The notes under the pieces are model-generated. The model did no database searches. It was not told the origin of the DNA and was given only the letters and a program-made list of their open reading frames with translations. From Epiperipatus broadwayi (lineage: Eukaryota; Onychophora; Udeonychophora; Euonychophora; Peripatidae): 64,000 nt of DNA. The DNA lies in contig JAQFVV010006696.1 of NCBI GenBank assembly GCA_028023455.1, positions 62,001-126,000 on the forward strand. The letters run 5' to 3'. This document shows positions 34,600 through 49,150 of the stretch, piece after piece (positions within the stretch are counted from its first letter, which is position 1; the number at the start of each line of letters is the position of its first letter). Position numbers and translations under genes: made by a program.

Positions 34600-36720
34600 A
34601 GCTTTAAAAAGATGGATTGTCAATTCCAATCATGACTGACAATTTTTGTTTCTTTAAACCTGGCTGAAGAACAGACTGTGATAAGTCCTTACTGATAGAA
34701 TTATCCATGCATTGGCAAATCTCCACCATTCCATCCTTGTCTTTATCACTCACTTTAATTTTTTCCTCTTATTTTTGTTTGTAGTAAACTCACTCTCTGA
34801 ACAGCTCTTGCTAGTGACTGACACATGCTTGGAAGTCAAAGAATGTGAAAGGTTTTTAAGTTTTTTCCCATTACTGGAGGCTTTTCTTTTTGTTTTTCTA
34901 TGTTGCACTGTAGGTTCATCCATTATTGTGAAGTCAGAATCAGCATCTGGAACAATAGAATTGTTTTCTGTAGAAGTTAAATCCTGAATCAGTGAAAACA
35001 AAATATACTTCAAGACATGGATGGTTGTTTCATGAGGTTCCATTACTGTTATTTGAGCAGGTTTTTAAATCTCCATTACTGATGTCTTTTTCAATTCCAG
35101 CTTCCTAAACAACATGAGGTCCACATATTGATATTGCATATTTTGCTTTTCAGAAGAAAAAGTAATTTGTCTGTCAATACTTACTCCACTACATCAATGA
35201 GATTTTGATCATTTGATTTTGCTCTGATTGGAAACACTAAGTGGTCAGTCCTTCACCAAGAAAGTTCACAACTAGCTCAAATAATACAGAGGTGGTATGC
35301 CCTGGAAAGAAATGATCATGGGGTAGGATTCTGCACAATAGAGTATCAGGATAGATGTGGGTTGTATACCATTTATTAGTGAAAATGTAAAATTGGCTGC
35401 ATTTGTGAGGAGTTTATTCACATGTTTTTCAAGGGTGTACTCAAACATTTACACCATTTCATAAGGTTTCAATAGTTTTTATAAAACTCATTTTTCAAAT
35501 TTTTTTACACTTTTTTATATGGCCCTGTAGTATTGTAAGCCTATCCATAACCATAATTACAATCAGTTTATTGCCATAAAATTTCAATACTCTTTGCACA
35601 ATTTCTTTTAGCCAAAATTATGTGATCTTATAATTCTTTTGCTGTCAAATAATTACAAAGTTTATTGTAGCAAAGGGGAAAGGTTCTTATTTTGTTTTGT
35701 TACAGCTAAGATAATAGACTTTGATTGTAATAAATAATTTTACAGTTGGTGGAGAATGGTTTGAATAACATCATTGATAATTTCACTAATCTGCACATAA
35801 TCCATATTTATATCAGAAAAAAACTCATTATTAAACATTATTTGCTTTTGATATACTGCATCTTCATTATATATATTAGATCAATATGTGTCAAAACCCT
35901 GTTATTGTCTGTTGGGAACTAGGTAATGTCTTAGGTAATTGTACAACTTTAGCATATAAAGTCTTTACAGTTTTATTTTCCTCTGCTTGCATCTCCATAC
36001 AATTCACTACTTTAACAGTTTTCTCATTGGTTATATTAAAGTTAAACAAATGTTTATTAACGTTTTTTTTCCAAAAAAATTTTTTATACTATTAACACTA
36101 ACAACATTATTTTCAAGCAAATTTGGAAATTCCTCTGGGCTGATCTGTTTTTCAGCCTCTTCATATTCCTTGGAAGACCCCTTAAAATTTCAGAAAGTTA
36201 CTCATTGTGGATGTTCTATTTATGTTAGAATCTTTTTTTTAATCTTTTGAGCCCAAAACAGATTTTTTTAGAATGAGCTATGTGTTTCTTAGGCCTTTCT
36301 GGTTTAGAAACAATAATAATGCTATTTTTTGTAAATCCCATTATCTAAATTCGCAATGATGTCTCCCACCACTTTATTTCTATGGAAACCTTTTCCAAAT
36401 TTTGTGTCAATATTTTTTTGTGTCCTGTTTATCATTAGGATTAAAGTTTATATAGAACCTCCATGTAATTATACAATTTTTTGTAGCATCCATGTTTTTT
36501 TCTAAGTTTTCCATGTTTTAATTTGAAACTTTAGATAACTCTTAGCCAGGTACTCCAACTGAGCTCCATGTTTGAGAGTAGAGCCAAAATTATACAAAGT
36601 CTTAAAACTGTTTGTTTTTAAGATGAAAATTGCACTAATTTTCTGAAAACAGCAGACAAAATTAACAGCTAGACAGAGCAGAACTAAATTGGCCTGCAAC
36701 TTTGAGTGACTTAAAGATCA
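34600..36720 (-). pseudogene. Possible LINE ORF1 region
   Basis: The best frame, 35043-34750, is lysine- and serine-rich ('QHRKTKRKASSNGKKLKNL') and begins 'MEPHETTIHVL', as expected of a basic, nucleic-acid-binding ORF1 protein. Further upstream, 36440-36330 shows 'FGKGFHRNKVVGDIIANLD' and 36699-36502 another frame. Assignment rests on position 5' of the endonuclease and basic composition only; no zinc knuckle was seen. Confidence 0.4.
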
Positions 36721-38839
36721 TTGGTTCTCATTAACTTAAATATATATGCTCATTAAAAACCTAAAGTTAAATGAATCAATAAAATATTCAAACTTTTTCC
36801 AAATTCACAACTAACTGAGAGTAGCCCATACAAATTAATTCTAAAACATAACAAATAATTTTACTGTTACAAACAGACTTCTCAAGTGTAAATGACTAAA
36901 AAGTATTTATATTAAACATTACTCTTAATACCACTTAAATTACACATATCTTTAATATTTAAAATGATTTTAAAATAAATTGATTGCTTTAGAATCATAA
37001 AATTTTAATATTAAAGATTATTTAATTTTTAATTTTATGGAATTTCTGTGCAGGAAGACAACTTTAGCCTTATCGAAACTAATACTATGGTCAATATCTT
37101 TTTTATGCATATATAAAACAGAACTGAGATATTTATTTCTATCTCTACTTTTATGTATTTTATACCTTCACTTAATGTGAAACTACTCTGATATATAAAT
37201 ATATATTGTGACAGAATGGGTTCAAACCCAAGTTTAACAAGCATAAAATTTTAGTGATCTTAAATTTACATGATTTTTTTCTTTCTTTTTATTATTACAT
37301 AGTAAAAATTACTAAAGGTAAGTATATCCCAGAAGGGGTGGGGTCATACTCTGTTGTTTCAAAACATTTATGTATGTATGGGTTATGGGTGCATACATGG
37401 ATGGGTTTGACAGTTAGAGAAGAGGGAGATGAGGTTTTCTTATATTTTCTTCTGTATTTTTTATTTGTTTTGTGAGAAGTGTAAAGATTCCTAAAAAAAC
37501 AAATGAAATTTAAAAGTGTTAAAACACTTTTATGTGTCTCTACAACAATCCAGTTGGGCATAAAACAAGAACAGGAAATAGAAAAACAGTGAACTTTCTA
37601 GAAAGAATGGAGGGGGATATAAAAGAAAAAACACAGAATACTCATGGTCTTGACCCTGCAGAGAGTGAAGATAAGTTAAAAAATATAAGTTATGTAGCAA
37701 AGTTAATATATTATTTTTCCCAAAATCGTGGCAGAAATGGAAATGTGGGGTCTAGCATGTCAGACTCAAATCCTGGCCCCATCTAATTGTATGCTTCTAT
37801 GATTGTTTTAGAAAAAAACAGCCTCATTGGATTGAAATTTATCACCATGATTGAAAGTGCAGGAAAATGAGATTGCTAAACGAAAGAAGAGACTAATGTG
37901 TCATCACATAATTACCTGAATTCATATTCAAAAATAAAAATGTGTTTTCATGCTATGAGTTCCCTGGTAACATCCAGGTAATATTAACCTTTATATTAAC
38001 TTCAATTAAAAATTCATCAACAGATTGTTTAGATGTTACAAAGAAAAAAAATAACAATTTGTATAAGCTCGTATGGCCATTATAGCTGACATCATTTTTT
38101 ACACCCAACTAAGAGTTGCAAATTAATAATAAGAAATTTTATATATTTTTTAAGAAAAGACAAAGGGAAGGATAATTCTATTTCAATCTTTTCTTGACTG
38201 TTCAGCTTTATTTTAAATGTAGATTGTATGTATGACTGTGTGTGAGTTTCTGAAAACAGCAGAGTATTTATTTCATGTAAACATTTAATAAATTTGTTGT
38301 TTAAACATATAAATAATAAAATAATTTCCTGTAATCATATAATATATTTTTTTTAATCATAGTTATAATAAAATTATCAACTAATGGAAGTTAATAAACT
38401 TATAATAGATTTGTTAGCCATTAAATCACATACATTATATAGTGTGTTTATATTATTCTCTTTGTTTATATCTACTTATAGCTATTTGCGAGGGTGATTA
38501 ATTGCCAACTCACATCTTCTCATGGCAGTAGTGCCACTCAACCTGAATATGAGGTAGTCATGGGCCAAACCTCTCTAATGTAGATTTGTTTATATCAAAT
38601 TAAGTATCATTAGTGTATCCCCTTTGCATAATTCTTATTTTATATAAAATTGGCACTTGGAATCCACTGGATGTCCATAAATACATGTTGGGAAACCAAA
38701 AGGGAGATTTTGTTAGAATGTAAATATATATGTATGCATATTTTATGTGTTCTTATAAATAATAATTTACACATGTGTATATGTGTGAGTATAAAACTAC
38801 ATATATTGTTCACTGGTTTATTAGAAAAACAGGTTTTGT

Positions 38840-38842
<3 letters not shown>
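36721..38842. other. No gene seen; two unassigned frames
   Basis: 37254-37475 and 37532-37786 (+) are open but have no recognisable domain. 'TGGGTTCAAACCCAAG' at about 37218 resembles a pol III B box and might mark an old SINE. The rest is AT-rich. Confidence 0.35.

Positions 38843-38885
<43 letters not shown>
38843..38885. repeat. (TA)n microsatellite
   Basis: 43 bp of TA directly abutting a family D hairpin arm. Confidence 0.95.
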
Positions 38886-38890
<5 letters not shown>

Positions 38891-39030
38891 AAATATATCT
38901 ATAAAGTCACTTAGGGGCACTTTCAACTATCCTTGTACTTTTTGTCAACTAATATATTGAAAGCTAAATTTCCCTTAAATTCATGATGTCAATTTTCCCA
39001 TAATTCCATAATCTTAATGTTTGCTGCTTG
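38886..39030 (-). repeat. Family D single arm with hammerhead-like segment
   Basis: Starts with 'TATAAAAATATATCTATAA' like 22521 and continues through 'CAACTATCCTTGTACTTTTTGTCAACTAATA' pieces in the same order, to 'CCCATAATTCCATAATC'. On the - strand 38952-38911 has TTAG, TTGACAA, GATAGTT, GAAA and CTAA in hammerhead order; stem II and III are partly mismatched. Confidence 0.7.
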
Positions 39031-39049
39031 CTTATTAATTAAATATTGT

Positions 39050-39345
39050 GTGTATTTATATATTAACATGGCTTCATTAATTTTTCTTTTATTATTATTT
39101 TTTTTCAATTTCCAATATTTTTACATTACTATAATTAAAATCAAAACCATATATACATGAATTATTATGGTCATAAAAGACAGAATCTGATAAATTATCA
39201 TTATTTTTTTAATTTAATTTTGTATTTTGAACCCTTTTTAATAATAATAAGTGCTCTTTCATTCTTTTTAAATGTGCATTTCAACTCACCTATATATACA
39301 CTGCCACACGTACAAGTCCATTTGTTAATGATACAATTTTTATTT
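39050..39345 (-). mobile_element. PLE GIY-YIG fragment
   Basis: On the - strand, 39345-39255 reads 'KNCIINKWTCTCGSVYIGEL' then 'KCTFKKNERALII', the GIY-YIG start with two cysteines and an intact YIG; it is the close relative of the + strand fragment at 13900-14000. A 'YGHKRQ/IYGFDFN' tail follows toward 39140. The rest of the element is absent. Confidence 0.7.
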
Positions 39346-39419
39346 GTCAAAAAGGTTTTATCATTTGAATTTTTTGTCTTATTTTATGTGAAAAGCTTAA
39401 AGGTTTCATGCTAATGTCC

Positions 39420-41041
39420 AGCCGAACATGAGAAAGATAAAAGGTCAATTTGACATAACAGCAATGTGAGCAATGTGGAGGGGGGTGAGAACAAAGACTC
39501 ATTAATCACTTATTATAATTACCAAAAGATACATATCATTTGACCCTACCAAATAATACATTTCAAAAAATATGACAATTCAAAAGAAGAAATGCACCCA
39601 TCTGCTTTCACAGAATATGATTTATAATGATGAAGTGTTTTAGCAACAAAAATATGTGTGATGTCATCAAGTGACCAGCACATATATATAGTGTGAAAAG
39701 TCAGGCAGTTGAGCAGAATAATGCTTATTCCCTATTGGAAACCACACATTATTTTTATTATATTTGAGGATTTCTATAGCACTTTGGCAGGCTAAAATAT
39801 TTTGTTCACAAGTCCCCACAACTCAGCCCAAAGAACTCTTAAGCACATAGAAAAAAAAGTTTAAATCTGAAAGGATTTCAAACATCTTATGATTGATCTC
39901 CAAATATGAGAAAATTCACCAAGTTTGCTAATGCTATTATTTCACCTATGCTAGTTGCTGAATTCAAATATAAGCATGAAGTGAAAATACTGAAATTTAT
40001 ATTAAACCATTTATATGAAGAATATGCTGAAAATTTTATTAAATTAGTCATACCTAGAGCAAGGAATAAAGAAACCATTTGAGTGCTAAAATGGTCCATA
40101 AAGAAGCAATTTATTTCATAGCATCATCATCATTATCACAGTAAAAAAAAGAATTCCCAGCCTCAGCTGAAAATAGAACTGTTCCAGTAAACTGCTGCTA
40201 TTGATAAATTTATGCATGTTAAACATTGGTATATGGCTAAATTCAAATTCTCAACATTAAACAAGCTGACTTCAAAGTAAAATTAATCCATATCAGAAAA
40301 TAAAAAAAACTTGCTGATATTAATTTTAATTATATTTTTAGCATGACTATTAACAATTTTTTTAAAATAAAATCTATTTATTTCTCTGTTTAAATATTGA
40401 AATGAGAATCTATTTTTACAGAAGATTTTCTATAATAACAAATATTGACCCTATTGATATATTATTAGATTATCAGTACAGACAACACTTTATATGTGTG
40501 TTTTATATTATTTTTATTAAATGTCTTTATTATGTATTAATTTGGGTATTATATAATTATGTTTATTTATGTTATATGTAAAGGGTTAAATACAAATTTT
40601 ATTAGTAATGGGAAGTGACATATATGCACCCATCTAATAATATAGCTATGCTTACAAGATACATATTTGTTGAATATGAATATACAAATGGGGGGAATTT
40701 AGCATCATGAAAGATAGATTTTAAAATACTTAGTAACCTAGATTGATGAAAATTGAGCAAAGTAATTTGAAGCTGATTTTTTGGATATTCTTTTCTTTAT
40801 GATATAACTAACTTTTCTCTATTTATTTTCTGATTAGCATTATGTTGAATTTATAAATATAAAAATGTATGTTATATGCAATACGTGAATATGTGGGTGC
40901 ATTGTGTGTTTATTTTTAAAATTAAAATGTTTCTATATGAGATGTTTACTAACCAACTAGAGAAACAAATATACACATGTCACACTATATGATAGTAACA
41001 TTGTCTTTACATTTTATTAAGGATAGGAAGGAATATCTTTG
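39420..41041. other. Gene-poor stretch with one small unrecognised frame
   Basis: The + strand frame 39906-40082 (58 codons) begins 'MRKFTKFANAIISPMLVAEF' and ends 'VIPRARNKETI'; its composition is protein-like but it matches nothing I can name and may belong to a dead transposon. A GC-richer patch (39420-39500) precedes it. No other feature. Confidence 0.3.
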
Positions 41042-41086
<45 letters not shown>

Positions 41087-41090
41087 ATTT

Positions 41091-41153
<63 letters not shown>
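41042..41153. repeat. (ATT)n followed by (TA)n
   Basis: ATT units from 41042 to 41086, then TA from 41100 to 41153. An (ATC)n run also lies at about 41393-41413. Confidence 0.95.
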
Positions 41154-43953
<2,800 letters not shown>

Positions 43954-44277
43954 CATAACTAGTTAAACATAAGTTTGAATTATAAATGTTTATCTTCTCT
44001 ATGAACATAAATCTAACACAAATATTTTGTAAAATTATGATTGAAAAGCCATGATTGTTTGATATTTTATTAAACATTTTCAATTCTAAAATACTAACAA
44101 ATTTCTAGATATAGAATTTATTTACTATTTAAATAACTTGCCTGACAAAATAATGCACCAATTATGTTTCTATATTTAAGAATTGGTGAGAGAATATGGT
44201 GACCAATTCAAAATTAGCACATATATTGTCATCTGAAATGTTTTAAAAGTAATTATTTATTAAATGAGTTTGCTATT

Positions 44278-45055
44278 AACTGAAAGAAAACCCATTGTTG
44301 ATTCTTCTTGGAGGCCTTAAAAGAAATGAGCAGGGCAAATTCCTAATATTTACTCCATGCATTCTCGTAATTGTAGATTTTATTACTATGTAATTATTCA
44401 TATAGTATACAAACATGGATGGGCTGCTCACCAACATATATTGACTAGTGTGGTGAGTACATTGGCTTTTTACCTCTGAGTCTAAGACCAAGGAACACCA
44501 TGGTCTTTCTTCTCTGTTGCCTGATAAATCAGAATAATTATTTGTGTAAATGGTAAATATTTTTCCAATAGATATATAAAACTATGCCAGATAAAAATAA
44601 ATAATGTCCCTTATTCCTAAGTGGCTGTAAAGTCAAAACAACCAAAACAACAGTTGGTGGACAAAGGTGAAGGGTGCAAAAAATCCCCTGATTGCAGTCA
44701 CCGGCTGTGATTTGATGGTGACTTTTCATTTAGGTGCTTACAAGTACAGATCACATTCAAGGTAAGAAAGATTGCAATAATTAGAAGAAGAACTGTCTTA
44801 TATTAAGTGGGACATTATTGCACTTTGTGAAGTTAGAAGAAAAGGTGAAAAAACAATTGATTTAAAAAGTTAACATGTACTCTAATATAAAGGCACAAAT
44901 ATTGGAAATACAAGTGGAGTAGGATTCATTATAAATAAAAAAGTGGAAGAACAACATTGTGGAGATTGATGGTGTATCAGACAGAGGGATAAGATTGCAT
45001 AGACCAAATACAGATAATTTAGGTTTATGTTCCAACAAGTTCACATTGTTTTATC
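44278..45055 (+). mobile_element. RTE LINE, 5' leader plus start of endonuclease
   Basis: Second copy of the 5' part of the LINE at 4778. It starts at the same base ('AACTGAAAG') and follows it through the leader to the first endonuclease codons ('YIKWDIIALCEVRRKGEK', about 44802), 'GVGFIINKKVEE' (about 44918) and 'VSDRGIRLHRPNTD', ending near 'VYVPTSSH' at about 45045. It is then lost, so the copy is 3'-truncated, which is unusual because LINEs are generally 5'-truncated. Deletion after insertion is the simple explanation. Confidence 0.82.
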
Positions 45056-45785
45056 AGAATAATGCTTAATTTGTATCATTACTGTTATAATAGTAATTAC
45101 AAATTGTTGTAAAGTATAAATTTAAAATTAAGCCATGCAGTAAGTTTATTTTCTGAGATATTCACTTTTTTATTTAGATTAGACAATAGTTAAGTCACTT
45201 ATTTTAAATTACTCTACAAGTAAAAGTTAAGTAATGTTATATTTTGTTTTGTATTTAACTCCGAATTACCATACAGTATAGTTAATCCGCATTACACCTT
45301 TATTTTATTAATTTAATTTTATCACACAGTAGAGGTTGTTCAATACATGTGGATGGTGGGATGAGATGAGGTTAAATTATAACTTATAAATTTAAATAGT
45401 AAAAATTTCACCAATTTTTATTAATTATTTATTTTAAAAGTTAATAGATGTTTTGTTCCTATTACTCATAGTTTTTCTTCCCATATCTAATATATATTTT
45501 ACTTCCTATCAAACTCTGAAACCTCCAACTGAGCTAAACTAAGGTAGAACAGCATTTTAAGAATCTCAATAAGAATTTTAAAGCAAGGTCAGATTAGTAG
45601 TTTATGCTATGGTCAATAGAATTATTGCCCCCAGGTATTTGTAGATAGAGAGGTAGAAGAGGTGTTGGAAGAAAGTTACAATATATATATATTTCAATGA
45701 TGGTATTATATATATATATTCAAAACAACAAGTCATAGATAACATGACATTAAGTTTTTATAAGCTTGTAGTTACAAAAATGTAA
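45056..45785. other. No gene seen
   Basis: AT-rich, with short TA runs at 45682-45692 and 45708-45720. Nothing recognised. Confidence 0.4.
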
Positions 45786-45789
45786 TATA

Positions 45790-46295
45790 GAGAGCGTACC
45801 AGTAGCTCAAGCAAGCTATTAATTGATAAGTGCAGTAAGAGAAAATATTTAAAATATATATCTGGAACATACCTATCTCCAGATCAATTGGTTTCAAGCT
45901 TATGACTCACCTCAGTGAAAACCTAGGATATTCAGAAACTAGACCTAAAATATCAACTCAAAACCCAGCACTTATTTCATATGTAATTTTTAAGTACAAA
46001 CTTTGAAATTTTTGAACATGAAGTTAGATAACTGGAGTAAAAGACATTTTCATCTTGGATAACTTCAGAATTTCTATTTAAATATTACACATGGAATAAC
46101 TGCTGTGTTTTGAGTTGATATTTTAGATCTGGTGTCTGAACATTATAGCTCTTCACTAAGGTGAGCCATATGTTTGAACCCAATTGGTCTGGAGATAGGG
46201 AGATTCCAGATAAAGATTTTAAATATTTTCTCTTACTGCACATCAATTAAGAGCTTGTTTGAATTATTGGTACACACTCTCTCTGTTTCTTATGT
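45790..46295. repeat. Foldback element, family C
   Basis: Arms pair across about 500 bp: 'AAGAGAAAATATTTAAAAT' (45838) with 'ATTTTAAATATTTTCTCTTA' (46216), 'CTCCAGATCAATTGG' (45877) with 'CCAATTGGTCTGGAG' (46180), 'AAATATCAACTCAAAAC' (45948) with 'GTTTTGAGTTGATATTTTAG' (46108). The centre is near 46030. No coding capacity; related sequence at 10360-10850. Confidence 0.8.
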
Positions 46296-46564
46296 TTATA
46301 GATAAAAAATGAAGTTTTTTTCAATTTCCTGTATAATATCAATCTTATTGTGTAAATATGCTATATGTAAGTATAATTATTTTAATTTTTTCATGATCAT
46401 TTACATGATTAAATTGCAAAATGTACATTTTGTTAAATTTTTGGTGTCATAATTATTGTATAGAGATATAGATAAGTGTTTTTTTAAGGTTTGTGCTGAT
46501 AATGTTTTAGTTATATTTATATGTTGAACTATTTCAATTATCTATATAAGTATTGAATGTCGTT

Positions 46565-46790
46565 AGAAAAAAAAAAGACTTTATTTAATTTTTCCAAATT
46601 CATTCAACTGCTAGTAATAGTGCATAGGGTCTTTTATGCAGCACATTTTGAGAGGTATTATTCTCCTCTCTTTTTCAAGTGTTCCTGTCTTGACCAATGG
46701 AAGCACTAGCATGGAAATCGAACTTGGACCTTTGGATTATGAGTATTAAACATTAAGGTAATGCTCTAACCAACTGAGACATCATGTCAA
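46565..46790 (-). mobile_element. tRNA-derived SINE (tRNA-Met-like head)
   Basis: On the - strand the first about 75 bases (46783-46709) look like a decayed tRNA: A box 'CAGTTGGTTAGAGCA', an anticodon-loop-like 'CTCATAAT' (CAT), and B box 'AAGTTCGATTTCC'. The ends do not form an acceptor stem, so it is not a working tRNA. A unique body follows, with 'AAAGAGAGGAGAATAATA' and 'GCATAAAAGACCCTATGC', and the 3' end lies near a homopolymer at about 46568. This is the layout of a tRNA-derived SINE. Confidence 0.7.
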
Positions 46791-46849
46791 AGGCAACAGT
46801 CAATAGAATTTTAATATACTCATCTATGAAGTTCCTCCTTATTTATCCA

Positions 46850-47440
46850 CTCTTTTCTAAGAGCAATGCTGATTAGTGTTTTTCATATTTTATTTTTAGT
46901 TACATTAGGTTGACTTATGGGATTGTTTTTGCCATTGTCATGTGAGCAGCTTCTTTAAATTTTATACTTTGTATGTTTTTTTCTCTATCCAATATTATTG
47001 TATTTTAGCAATTGATCACATGTGTGTTGTTTCATACACATTTTGCTATTTTTGACACATCTGTTTTCTGTCTTCTCATCATAAGTTTGGATTAATACAG
47101 AGGTTTTTGAAGGTGATGACTGATCTCATGAATTCTTCTGCATTCATATGGTATTTCATAGATTCAGTTTTTTTGTTTTCAGCATTTCAAGTTTAGTCTT
47201 TGTAGATCTTATAATTCCTTGTAGTGTGGTATTGTTATGGAAATCTGTTCTGATGTTATACTGATTGCAGATTTTGTTTAATGGGTCTTCTATTTGTGGT
47301 ATTTATGGGTGGGTACATTGGTTCTGGAAAGCAATTCATATGTTGTATTGATTGCACATTTTTCTCAGTGTGTCTGTTATATTTAGCATGTATGGTGGCA
47401 CAAACTAAAATAACAGACAAATTAAGAAAAATCTGCAATC
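46850..47440 (-). mobile_element. GIY-YIG retroelement fragment, left arm of an inverted pair
   Basis: The - strand contains the region before and into a GIY-YIG domain ('KQNLQSV', 'HIGET'-like block at about 47140, and 'EAAHMTMAKT' at about 46960). The same segments, in the same order, appear on the + strand at 47390-47870, so the two copies face each other with the junction close to 47390-47440. The first tyrosine block is corrupted and there are many stops. Confidence 0.65.
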
Positions 47441-47870
47441 AATATAACATAAAAACAGCTTTTCAGAGTCCTATCACACTATGAGAAATTGTAATATTTA
47501 CTAAGCCTAAACTCAAAATGCTGAAAAGAAAAAAAAAACTACATCTATGAAGTTATAATGTTAATGTGGATGAATGCATATTGCTGAGACCCATCATCCA
47601 ATTGAAAAGCAGTTGCAAGTAGATAAGCTGATAATTAGGAAAGAGAAAACAGATGTATATAAGTTATCAGAAAATGTATGTACATATGAACATATGTTCA
47701 ATTGGGAAAATAGAAAAGTATCGCATAGTGAAAAACGGTACAAAAAATAATGAAGCTGCTCACATGACAATGGAAAACAATCATATAAGTCAATCTAGTG
47801 TCACTATACATAACATGTGGAAAACACTAATCAATTTTGCTTTTTAATAGATTAGAGACAAAAGGAGAAA
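47390..47870 (+). mobile_element. GIY-YIG retroelement fragment, right arm
   Basis: Frames give 'KITDKLRKICNQYNIKTAFQ' (47407), 'FTKPKLKMLKRKKK' (47497), 'MHIAETHHPIEKQLQVDKL' (47572; equals YIGETxRP...) and 'NNEAAHMTMENNHIS' (47747; equals the LAEHxWxxxH block). These are landmarks of the PLE-type endonuclease segment, here with YIG changed to HIA. Decayed. Confidence 0.68.
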
Positions 47871-47918
47871 CCTCATAGATATGTAAAGGAAATTTTGTAC
47901 TGTTTGTTGCCTTTTCCA

Positions 47919-48050
47919 GGATGGTTTAGTTGGTTAGAATTTTATTTTATTCTTCAATATTCAAGAACATAATGGTGCAGGATCGATGCCCATTCTAGTT
48001 CTGTCACATGTCAGGCCAGTAACACCTAAACATGAGAAAATAATAATACA
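47919..48050 (+). mobile_element. tRNA-like SINE, second type
   Basis: 'GGATGGTTTAGTTGGTTAGA' (A box) begins at 47919 and 'GGATCGATGCCC' (B box) lies at about 47980, a spacing near that of tRNAs. A body 'GTTCTGTCACATGTCAGGCC' and 'AACACCTAAACATGAG' follows. The tail is unclear. It is not a functional tRNA because no acceptor stem pairs. Confidence 0.55.
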
Positions 48051-48904
48051 TCTTGAAACGTTGGGCTTATTATTTTCACCTGTTTGATATGCTATTTGTA
48101 ACATTTGAATGTATTTGATTTACTTAAATAAAGGTTTTTAAAAACATTCAATACTCATATTAAATAATGGAAACCTTCAAAAAGATAAACATAGCTATTA
48201 AAAGTATTTGTATTTAAAAATTTCAATAAAATTATATAAGTAGAACACAATGATAAGAAGAAATGCATTTTCATATAAAACAAATATGAGATTTTGTATT
48301 GTAGGATTAATATGTAATAGAGTGCTGGATTTATGAGAAGCTTAGTTTTCATAGGTAAATAAGTATTAACATTTAAACTCCAACTATAAGTGTATATATT
48401 TTGAATTAAATATTTTCATTGATTGTTGTTACAATAGAGTATAAAAATAACCAATATGTGAGATTTTGAAGTGACCAGGAAATTATCAATAATCACTAAT
48501 TGAAAATTAGCCTGAGGTTAATTTACTTTTTCCTATTGACAGATAATATGCTTAAAATATTTCCTTAGTTTTTTAAAACAGGAGTGAATTCGATCTAATG
48601 ATTGTATATATTTAGACAAAAGATAAAAATCACTATTTTATTATTCAGATACAATCAATAGTTCAAATCACTTCCTTATTTTAAAATTACTTAAAGAAAC
48701 TAAGCATATATACAAACAAATGCTAAAAAGACAGACATAAGATCTGTCTTTGGAGGAGTTTACTTACATATATAAAATATAAAACCTCTTGAAAATTTCA
48801 GTTACTTTTTTTTCAATTACTTATAATCTGATGTATTTATCTACACGCGCGCACACACAGACACACACACATATATAATTTGATATTTGTATTCGTTTCA
48901 CAAT
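48051..48904. other. No gene seen
   Basis: AT-rich. A short CA/GC-dinucleotide run lies at about 48846-48870. The - strand frame 48155-48352 is not recognised. Confidence 0.4.
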
Positions 48905-49030
48905 ATATATTATTTTAGAAGTACTTTCGACTATACATTTTGTAGACTTTATTAACTATATAACATTGAATAATCAATTGTTCAATTCAGATTTCCCACA
49001 ATTCTGTTATCTTAACATTTGATGACTGGC
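48905..49030 (-). repeat. Family D arm, most diverged copy
   Basis: Shares the order 'TTAGAAGTACTTTCGACTAT' - 'TTTTGTAGACTTTATTAACTA' - 'TTTCCCACAATTCTGTTATC' - 'TTAACATTTGATGACTGGC' with 22548-22660 and 38911-39040. On the - strand it retains CGAAA and a perfect AGTACT stem III, but the core reads TTAATAA. A (TA)n tract follows at 49099-49146. Confidence 0.55.
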
Positions 49031-49093
49031 AATTCATTAACAAAATAGTCATTTTATTATATGATTTAAAAATACATATATTTTAATGGTTTT

Positions 49094-49098
<5 letters not shown>

Positions 49099-49146
<48 letters not shown>
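49099..49146. repeat. (TA)n microsatellite
   Basis: 48 bp of TA just outside a family D arm. Confidence 0.95.

Positions 49147-49150
<4 letters not shown>

Larger units (their letters stand above)
31160..36720 (-). mobile_element. Long decayed LINE with gag-like ORF, endonuclease and RT
   Basis: A roughly 5.5-kb - strand unit that stands out by higher GC and by many protein-like frames. From its 5' end: a possible ORF1 region (about 36700-34600), an AP endonuclease (34403-33861), RT blocks (about 33120 and 32900 down to 31960) and a C-terminal zinc-finger-like segment (31805-31446). The two-ORF layout and motif order are those of CR1, L2, R1 or LOA-type non-LTR elements; I cannot choose among them. 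The 3' flank (31190-31480) contains diverged tandem copies of its 3' UTR. All frames are broken. Confidence 0.72.

Noticed and set aside
37532-37786. 84-codon + strand open frame ending NPGPI
   Set aside because: No family resemblance, no splice signals or supporting context; kept only as part of a gene-free stretch.
46709-46783. tRNA-Met gene
   Set aside because: Boxes A and B and a CAT loop are present, but no acceptor stem forms and a SINE body follows.
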